NCBI GenBank assembly: GCA_914767935.1
Contig: OU612045.1
Coordinates: forward strand, 57,963,725-58,027,724
From: Coremacera marginata
Taxonomy: Eukaryota; Arthropoda; Insecta; Diptera; Sciomyzidae
Reading direction: 5' to 3'
DNA length: 64,000 nt
Shown: in pieces, positions 56,170-64,000 of the stretch
Numbering within the stretch: the stretch's first letter is position 1
Layout: each line of letters opens with the position of its first letter
The notes under the pieces: model-generated
Seen by the model: only the letters and a program-made list of their open reading frames with translations
What the model was told of the DNA's origin: nothing
The model's database searches: none
Translations under genes and position numbers: made by a program

Positions 56170-58118
56170 TCCCGCAGAAAAAAAAGTCCAAGATACCCAC
56201 CATATCCGAAAACTCCTATGTACAAATGTTTACCCAAATGGGTTGCATAGCTTGAAATTTTTCGATATTTTTACATCATTTGTACTGCAGTGCCCTCAGG
56301 TGTTCAATATAGAACAAAATAGATAAGCCATAAAAACTACCGTACCCGAAAACCCCTAAATACAAATTTTCATGTAAATCGGATGGTTTCGGAGACAAAC
56401 TATAATAACAAAATTCATGGATCCCGATCGCAGCGCCACCAACCGGGTCCAAATGTGAATCTGAACCCTCCAGGGATCCACTTAAACACACACAAAAAAT
56501 TTCATCAAAATCTGTGCAGCAGTTTAGGAACAGTTTAGTTACATACACACGTACAAATTGTACAACAGCGCCCTCTACTTTTCGATACAGAGCAAAAGAG
56601 ATAACGCCTAAACAGTTGCCGTACACGAAAATACTTTAATAAAAGTTTTCATCCAAATCGGATGAGCGGCTTTCTACTTTTTCACTATTTCTTAGGAGAT
56701 TTGTACTACAGCACCCTCTGGTGTTCGATATAGTACAAAAAAGATAAGTCCAAAACAGTCCGCATATTAAAAAACCCCTAAATACAAATTTTCATGCAAA
56801 TCGGATGAATGGATTCGTAGATAAAATATAAAAATAAAATGCCTTAAACACGATCGCAGCGCCACCTACCGGGTCCAATTGTGAATCTGAACCATTCAGG
56901 GATCCACTCAAACACACACGAAAAATTTCATCAAAATCAATGCAGCCGTTAAGGAACAGTTTAATAACATACACACGTACAAATTGGACAACGGCGCCCT
57001 CTAGTTTCAAGAAAGAGCAAAAAAGATAGCACCAGAACCCTTTGTGTTCTCGAAAATCGCTATCTACAAATTTTCATCCAAATCGGATGAGCAGTTTTGG
57101 AGTTTTTTACGATTTCCTAATATTTGTCTTAAAGTGCCCTCTGGTTTTCAAGATAGCACAAAAAAGATTAGTCCAAAACACTCGCCGTATCAGAAAATTC
57201 CTATTTTCCACTTCTCATGCAATTCGGATGCACGGCTTAGGAGTTTTTCGAGGTTTTTCAAAATATTTGTACTACAGCGCCCTCTGGTGTTCGAGAGAGG
57301 AAAGAGTAGATAAGTCAAAAAAGCTCAGCGTGCCCGAGAACCTCAACATACAAAATTTCATGTAAATCGGATGAACGGTTTTGGATTTTTTCGACTTTTT
57401 TAAAATATTTCTACTACAGCGCCCTCTGGTGTTCAAGATAGAACCTAGTTTATAAGTCATAAAAACTCACCGTTTCCGAAAACCTCTATATACGAACTTT
57501 CATGCACGTCGTATAAGCGACTAAGGAGTTTTTTGACGTTTTTTAAAATATTTGTACTATAGCGCTCTCTGGTGTTCAAGATAGAAGAGAGAAGATAAGT
57601 CATTAAAATTCACCGTATCCAAAAACCTCTACATACCAATTTTCATATAAATCGGATGCACGGCTTAGGAGTTTTACGAGGTTTTTCAAAATATTTGTAC
57701 AACAGCGCCCTCTGGTGTTCGAGATAGAACAGTGTAGATAAGTCAAAAAAAAACTCAGCGTATCCGAGAACCTCTACACACAGGTTTTCATGCAAATCGG
57801 ATGAACGGTTTCGGAGATAAGCTAAAAAAACGAATTCCTGTAATTCGATCGCAGCGCCCCCTACCGGATCCAACATTTTTGACTGGATAAAAAGTAGCTT
57901 ATGTTATGACCGGGGATATAAGGAACCTAGATCCCAAGTTTCATTTAAATCCATCCAGTGGTTTTCGCGTGATGCTTTAACAGACAGACAGACAGACAGA
58001 CAGACAAAAATTTTAAAAATGCGATTTTCGGACTCAGCGTCATTCAAAACGCCCATCGCAAAAGGAGTTTAAAAAAAATATTTCATGTACAGATTTTTTT
58101 TTTTTACAATTTTATATA
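56170..58118 (-). repeat. 140-bp tandem repeat element, array B1 (left arm of giant inverted repeat)
   Basis: This is the same element as 30530-32275 but on the minus strand, with the leader at 58118-57840 and about twelve 140-base units running leftwards. Reverse-complement CTCF-like cores (CAGCGCCCTCTGGTGTTC) lie at about 57277, 57417 and 57704, with variants at 56287, 56567, 56708, 56991, 57133 and 57553. The second motif type (CAGCGCCACCTACCGGG) lies at about 56430 and 56857. The outer end (AAGTCCAAGATACCCACC, 56186-56203) pairs with the outer end of array B2, so homology spans the whole arm. Confidence 0.88.
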
Positions 58119-58121
58119 TAT

Positions 58122-58169
<48 letters not shown>

Positions 58170-58194
58170 AATATATATAGATTAGACCGAAATC
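58119..58194. repeat. GATA microsatellite at the centre of the inverted repeat
   Basis: About twelve TAGA/GATA units (58122-58168) flanked by TATATA on both sides separate the head-to-head copies B1 and B2. It forms the loop of the giant inverted repeat. Confidence 0.9.
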
Positions 58195-59730
58195 TATATA
58201 TATATTAAATTGTAAAAAAAAAAATCTGTACATGAAATTTTTTTTTTAAATTCCTTTTGCGATGAACATATTGAATAATGCTGAGTTCGAAAAGCGCATT
58301 TTAAAAATTTTTGCCTGTCTGTCTGTTAAAGCATCACGCGAAAACCACTAGATGGATTTCAATGAAACTTGACATACAGGTTCCTTATATCCCCGGTCAA
58401 CATATAGGCTACTTTTTATCCAGTAAAAAAGGTTGGACCCGGTAGGGGGTGCTGCGATCGGGTTCCAGGCATTCTTTTTTTTAGCTTATCTCCGAAACCG
58501 TTCATACGGAAAATATGTATGTAGAAGTTTTCCGATACGGTGAGTTTTTACGATTTATCTGCTCTGTTCTATCTTGAACACCAGAGGGCGCTGTGGTAGA
58601 AATATTTTGAAAAACCTCGAAAAACTCCTAAGCCGTGCATCCGATTTGCATGAAGATTGGAATATAAGGGTTTTCTGATACGGTTTTTGCACTTATCTCT
58701 TCTGTGCTATCTTGAACACAAGAGGGCGCTGTAGTAGAAATATTTGAAAAAACGTCAAAAAACTCCTTAGCGGTTTATCCGATTTGCATGAAAGTTGGTA
58801 AATGGAGGTTTTCGGATATGGTGTGTTTTTATGACCTATAAACTCTGTTCTATCTTAAACACCAGAGGGCGCTATAGTACAAATATTATAAATAAGTCGA
58901 AAATGTCCAAAACCGTTCATCCGATTTGCATGAAATTTTGTATGTAGAGGTTCTCGGACACGTTGAGTTTTTTTGACTTATCTACTCTTTTCTCTCTCGA
59001 ACACCAGAGGGCGCTGTAGTACAAATATTTTGAAAAACTTCGAAAAGCTCCTAAGCCGTGCATCCGAATTGCATGAAAATTGAAAAATAAGGGTTTTCTG
59101 ATACGGTGAGTGTTTTGGACTTATCTCTTTTGTGCTATCTTTAAAACCAGAGGGCGCTTTAGTACAAATATTAGAAAATCGTGTAAAACTCCAAAACTGC
59201 TCATCCGATTTGGATGAAAGTTTGTAAATCGCGATTTTCGAGAACGGCAAGGGTTCTGGTGCTATCTTTTGTGCTCTTTCTAGAAACTAGAGGGCGCTTA
59301 GATTAAACTGTTCCTTAACGGCTGCACTGATTTTGATGAAATTTTTTGTGTGTGATTGAGTGGATCCCTTGATAGTTCAGATTCACAATTTGACCCGGTA
59401 GGTGGTGCTGTGATCGGTTTCCACGAATTTTGTTATTATCTCCGAAACTATTCATCCGATTTACATGAAATTTTGTATTTAGGGGTTTTCAGGTACGGTA
59501 GTTTTTGTGACTTATCTATTATTTTCTATATTGAACACCAGAGGGCACTGCAGTATAAATGTTTTAAAAATCTCGAAAATTCATAGCTGTACATCCGATT
59601 TGCGTGAAAGTTTTTACATAGGAGCTTTCGGATACGGTGGGTATCCTGGACTTTTTTTTTTCGCTATCTTTAACACCAAATGGTTATGTAGTACAAATCT
59701 CTTAAGAAATCGTGAAACACAAATTTACCA
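58195..59730 (+). repeat. 140-bp tandem repeat element, array B2 (right arm)
   Basis: A|TCTATATATATATTAAATTG at 58191 starts the leader (TCTGTACATGAAAT, CACGCGAAAACCAC, TATATCCCCGGTC), then about nine units of 138-144 bases. ACACCAGAGGGCGCTGTAG or close variants lie at about 58578, 58716, 58857, 58999, 59143, 59285 and 59533, and GGTAGG(T/G)GGTGCTG at 58444 and 59397. Each unit also has CCGATTTGCATGAAA with an ATTTGCAT octamer. The open frames in the array, on both strands, are by-products. Confidence 0.88.
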
Positions 59731-59734
59731 AATA

Positions 59735-60395
59735 TTGGTCAAATCGTACAATGACCACGCCTACCTCCCATATAAGGCAAAGTTAAAAATCGACGTACCA
59801 TCTTGTTCAAAAAGAAAGGTTCATTTATTGAAAAAAATTAAAGTACAAGTTTATTCATCCAAATCTATATTGTCGCTTTCAAAGTAGTCTCCGTCGGCTG
59901 CAACGCACTTATGCCAGCGCTTGATTTAGCCACGGAAACCTTTCTGGAACTGGTTTTTCGTATGGCCTTCAGAGCGTTTACCGATTTTTCCATGACCTCT
60001 TCTTTGCTGGTGAAACGCGTTGCTCGAAGCGGTTTTTTGACTCGATCGAACAGGAAAAAATCACACGGAGCCAGGTCAGGTGAATTTGCAGCCTACTGGA
60101 TGGTTATCATGTTGTTTTTGGCCAAAAAGCTACGAATAAGATGAGGATGTGCGATTGTGCATTATCGTGATGCGAAACCCATGATCTCAAGCCCAATTCA
60201 TTCTTCAAAATGTTCTAAACGGATCCAATTGAAATACCGACGTCCTCTGCTATCTCATTCAATTCAATGCTATCTCGTCAATTTGCGATTTTTGACCATC
60301 ATTTCTTTGATTTTTTCAACGTTTCTTCGGTAGTCGAACACGATGGCCGCTCAGTACTCGATAGAAGCAAACAGAAGCATCAAATGTTTGCCTTA
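59735..60395 (-). pseudogene. Tc1/mariner transposase remnant 2, internally deleted
   Basis: On the minus strand the N-terminal helix-turn-helix part (IELNEIAEDVGISIGSV, about 60200-60260) and NELGLRSW are joined to HHDNAQSHILIRSFLAKNN. Next comes the hallmark NSPDLAPCDFFLFDRVKKPL (about 60030-60090), then SKEEVMEKSVNALKAI. After a frameshift, WHKCVAADGDYFESDNIDLDE ends at the stop 59851-59853. The first catalytic region between helix-turn-helix and HHDNAQSH is deleted. It belongs to a different mariner-type family from 41827-42880. Inverted ends were not found. Confidence 0.85.
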
Positions 60396-62955
60396 TATTT
60401 CATGTAATTGTGTTAAATTTATATAAGTTAGAGAGTTCAAACATTTTTTTCTCCCAGTGGGGATCAATAAGTGCTTACATCAACATTGTACGATCAGTAC
60501 TTTAAGCACACCAAAGGCTCAAAGTGTAACATTTCTGATCGCAATCAACCATCCTACAAACCTCCGAGAATGACGTAATTCTACGTACAAAAATAAGTTA
60601 AAATATTCAAGAAAATGACAACCTACGATCGCTGTTTATGAGAAAATAGCCTGCTGTTACTACTATCTTGATAATTTTATCATGTTTTCGACGATATAAT
60701 TTCTTCACCGACTTCAAGCAGAAAACATCGACTTCAAGCAGAACGGAAAACGGATTTCAAATCCGAAGTATACTAGATTGTTGTTAAGGATGAAGTTAAA
60801 TGATGTTGATTGAATAAAAAATAAAAAAAAATCTCAAAAGACTACGCCTATAAGATATGATTATTTTTGAAGGCGTCAATAATTATGATAATGATATTTT
60901 TTCCCCCTCATATGTATCTACAGGTAGAGGCAAAGATTAGCAAAAATACACTTCAAACACATTGAAATGACCTTAATAAAATTATGATATGATACAGTTG
61001 AGGATTTACTAAAAATTAAATCACTTAATTACATAACGGAGACACCACAATACACAAATATTTGATCAAAGGCTTAGAGTGGGGCCGGGGCCCGCTGCGC
61101 TGGGCTCCCCCGGCAACGCCCATGTACCCACGTTTGTGTATGACGGACTTAAGGTATATTTCATTGGAAGTCTTTAATCGTTTGCGACGAATATTATATT
61201 AAGTCTAAAACACAATGTTATTTCTTTAAACACAATTTTATAACACCGACAATAACTAAAAATATTTTTTATAAAACCGTCTTAACTCTCGGAATTTTCA
61301 AGCAATTTATGAGTTTTTTTACCATCCGCTGAGCTATTAATTTGTAAGTTGTTCAAATTTTCTGTCATAGCTAAATTATATATCACAACTTGGTGATTTG
61401 GTCTTGTAAATACCACTCAATCAATACTTGAAAATTTCCTAATACTTCCGTTATATTTTTTATCGTGCCTATTTTTAATAGCGAAAGTCGTTCGCACACG
61501 ACTGCACGAAAATTTTAAATGAGCTTTAGTGGCGCTCATAAAATGTCAGCCATCCATCTTCATCAGCATCTTGAAATTGCACAAGTAGCTAGAAATAAAA
61601 AGTAAGACAAAAATTACTTCTATGTAGTAGAAGAAAATAAAGCAGTAAATTTAAAAATCAAACTTTACCGCTTTGTGGTGATGGTTATGTCGGTCTGCGA
61701 TGGATATTGCTTGTTTTTTATTTAAATTTTATTATATGAGCCTTTTGTGGTCTTTACCTGATGTCCCTTTAGAGTTTTTTTTTTAGTTTTTATGTTGTTA
61801 CGTTTATGAGTAATAATGAAGCCGTTTGGGGAATGAAGATAAAATGCTACCAAATCTGTTTACTTACTTTATCCATTTGCTGCTGTCACACAAGGATTTT
61901 GATTATGTTAAAATTATGAAGTTTGAGTTTTTGTTTTTATTTCACTTTCAAAGATGTGTGAGAATTTTAAATACCAAGTTTGATCTTGTTTAAAATATTA
62001 CAATTTATGATTGGAAATACTCGTCAGTGCACAGATATATATAATTATGAGATTTATGTGTATAAACCTTTTTTTCTGTTCAAAATACTTAAGAGCATTT
62101 TTTTTTCGCCAGACACGAAAATTTGCAGGTACTCGTACTTTAGCTGGTTGTGTTAATACCATAGAAAGATTGCTGTGAAAAGTCGATTTAACTCAATTTT
62201 TGTCTAGTTTTTATCCCAACATGTATTTGTTCCATCACAATCTTGACATTTTTGTTGTTTCCTATTAAGATTTTTTTCGAAATATTTTCTTTTCAAATCG
62301 AATATTGAACAAAATTTTGCCAAACAATATTGCTTTTTTCAGTAACTTTGTTATTGAGTATCACGTGGATAGTGCAACTGCAGTAGTTCATAAACTCATT
62401 CTTTTCATTATTTTTGGAGTTTACTCCTTTACGTATAGAATCGATTTCATATATTGCCCACGGTATCAAAATTTTATGGCGAGTAAACTCGAGCGTTATC
62501 TAAAAAAATCAAGCGTTACCAAATTTTTGGTATTTTTCTGCTGTATGTATTTTGTTTGTATAAAACAAAAATTGAAAAAAAATTATAACAAAGAAAAACC
62601 CAAACCCGAAAAAAATTATATATTTGAAATTAAATTTTTTTTAAAACTAGTAAGGAATGGAGCTTCGGCAGGGTACCGAATCTAAAATACTCCCCCGCGG
62701 CCGTACTGAAGTATATCCGAAGTCTTTAGACGTCTATAAAATTTGTATGTATAATCTGCAAAAATATTTGTGTCATACGCTTAATTTAATTTTACCCTTG
62801 CTGCCACATAGAGTAATTTGTAAACAAAGTAAAATTCCGCAACCACTTTCCTAATATAAAGACTCCACATTTTACCGAAGAATATATGCATGGGTTGGAT
62901 AAACGACATGGGCGGAATTTCGGTACATACAGACACGATGTCATTCAGTTTTATA
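60396..62955. other. Spacer with a small GC-rich island
   Basis: No supported gene. At 61079-61120 the sequence abruptly becomes GC-rich (GGGGCCGGGGCCCGCTGCGC), very unlike the surroundings. The open frames at 62305-62685 and 62657-62854 are low complexity with no domains. Confidence 0.45.
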
Positions 62956-63522
62956 TGTTTACGAAAGTTTTTAAATTTTTGGTGACGTCACTTTTTATTG
63001 AAGGTAGGCGTGGCTTTCATCTGACTTTGCCAAATAGCAATGAGTGGCTTATGTTAAATATCAAAATTTTGTTTGTATACAAAATTTCAAGACATTTCTG
63101 TAATTTTTGCAGATTTTTAAGCGATTTAACGTTTTCAATAAAGCCACTTTGTACAGGAGGTAGGCGTGGTTTTCATCTGATTTGGCCAAATATCATAGTG
63201 ATAGTCTATATTATGCATAAAAGCCTAGGTACAAAACTCCAAAACAATTCTGCAATTCGAGCAGATTTTTAAGGGATTTTGCGGTTAATATAAAGCAACT
63301 TTGTATGGGAGGTAGGCGTGGTTTTCATCCGGTTTTCCAAATTTCATAGTGAGGATTTATATTGAATATCAAGGCATACGTGTCAAATTCACTTCATTAA
63401 TGTTTGTGGATTTTGAAGAGATTTTACGGTTAAAATAAAGTCACTTTGTATGGGAGGTATGCGTGGTTTTGATCCGATTTTGACAAATATCATAGAGATA
63501 GTTCATATTATATATCAAAGCT
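62956..63522. repeat. 150-bp tandem repeat, 4 units
   Basis: GGTAGGCGTGGTTTTCATC and variants mark unit starts at 63003, 63159, 63311 and 63455 (spacing 156, 152 and 144). TTGCCAAATATCATAGTGATAG and CAGATTTTTAAGNGATTT are also shared. The last unit is cut by the LINE tail at 63523. TGGGAGGTAGGCGTGGT also appears reverse-complemented at about 59755-59771. Confidence 0.85.
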
Positions 63523-64000
63523 AATTTATTTATTTATTTACTTATTTAATTTAAGCGCTTACAAGAATAAACTTATAGTTAAGCACCGATTACATATTAA
63601 AAATAAAAAAATATAAAAAATAAATAATAAATGCGATAAAAATCAACAAAACAAGCAAGATCTAAAACATAATTTTAAAACTGAACCAAAGATATAAACT
63701 TAAGTTTATGAAAAAATATAAAGAAAAAGAAAACAAAAGAAGAAAAAATATTAAAAAAAATTAGGAAGAGAAAAATCTATGTTAGATTGAAGATAAATGA
63801 TCTGAAAGCTTAGATTTAAACCAGATTGCATTGCAAATACGCAGTAAATAGGATGGAAGCGATTTTCAAAGACGTATTGAATTAACAAAGAACTGCAGTT
63901 CCAATGCCAAGCAGGCATGTCTAGGTTGAACTATGTTGTTACCGCGCTGAGATCTTAAAAATTTTAATTTTTCATATAAATAAGGAGGTTCCTTACTAAA
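63523..64000 (-). mobile_element. 3' end of another LINE, runs off the window
   Basis: A (TAAA)n-type tail on the minus strand (63523-63550) is preceded by a degenerate coding end reading RGNNIVQPRHACLALELQFF, NSIRL and then, after a stop, KSLPSYLLRICNAIWFKSKL. The R....P........F......WN.LP...R....F...L pattern is the usual C-terminus of CR1/Jockey-group ORF2. The sequence is unlike the intact LINE at 48617. The 5' part lies beyond the window. Confidence 0.55.

Noticed and set aside
56276..59887. Many open frames of 60-126 codons in arrays B1 and B2
   Set aside because: They recur with the 140-bp unit on both strands and carry no domains, so they are products of repeat periodicity.

Overview
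The window looks like AT-rich, repeat-dense nuclear DNA from an insect, most likely a higher fly (Diptera). Signs of this are a chymotrypsin-fold digestive-type protease with a 71-bp intron and a TATAAAAGG box, Tc1/mariner, hAT-like and PHD-finger LINE elements, and long gene-free stretches. The species cannot be named from the sequence. Only one clearly intact cellular gene is seen, a secreted S1 serine protease at 19895-20736 on the minus strand. Two short open stretches bounded by good splice signals (7639-7736 minus, 13225-13355 plus) may be isolated exons of genes with large introns.

Layout. 1-2280 is mostly AT-rich spacer with one tRNA-derived SINE. 2280-7200 is a nest of elements: a 400-bp palindrome, a 128-bp tandem repeat, and a decayed gypsy-type gag split by a 1.6-kb element that carries three tRNA-like cores. 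7200-19200 holds spacer, four inverted-repeat (MITE-like) elements and three tandem arrays. 19200-22300 has a transposase fragment, the protease gene, a Helitron-like repeat and a miRNA-like hairpin. 25800-32300 has a second Helitron-like repeat, a second SINE copy, a MITE and the first array of a 140-bp repeat.

36170-45430 is a cluster of broken transposase-like genes. It contains two copies of an uncharacterised family with a DEQGERF motif (one keeps a clean intron), a RAG1/Transib-like remnant, a 38-bp minisatellite of about 33 units, a MITE, a mariner with a TA target duplication, and a hAT-like C-terminus. 48617-53212 is a full-length non-LTR retrotransposon with two uninterrupted ORFs, an AAT-repeat tail and a candidate 7-bp target duplication; it is the youngest autonomous element here. 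56170-59730 is a giant inverted repeat built from the 140-bp unit, each unit carrying a CTCF-like GGGCGC core and an octamer-like ATTTGCAT. The right end holds a second mariner remnant, a 150-bp tandem repeat and the 3' end of another LINE running off the edge.

The elements do not form a pathway. The biology worth a second look is the inverted CTCF-like array, the RAG1-like remnant, the intron-bearing uncharacterised transposase family and the unusual protease specificity pocket.
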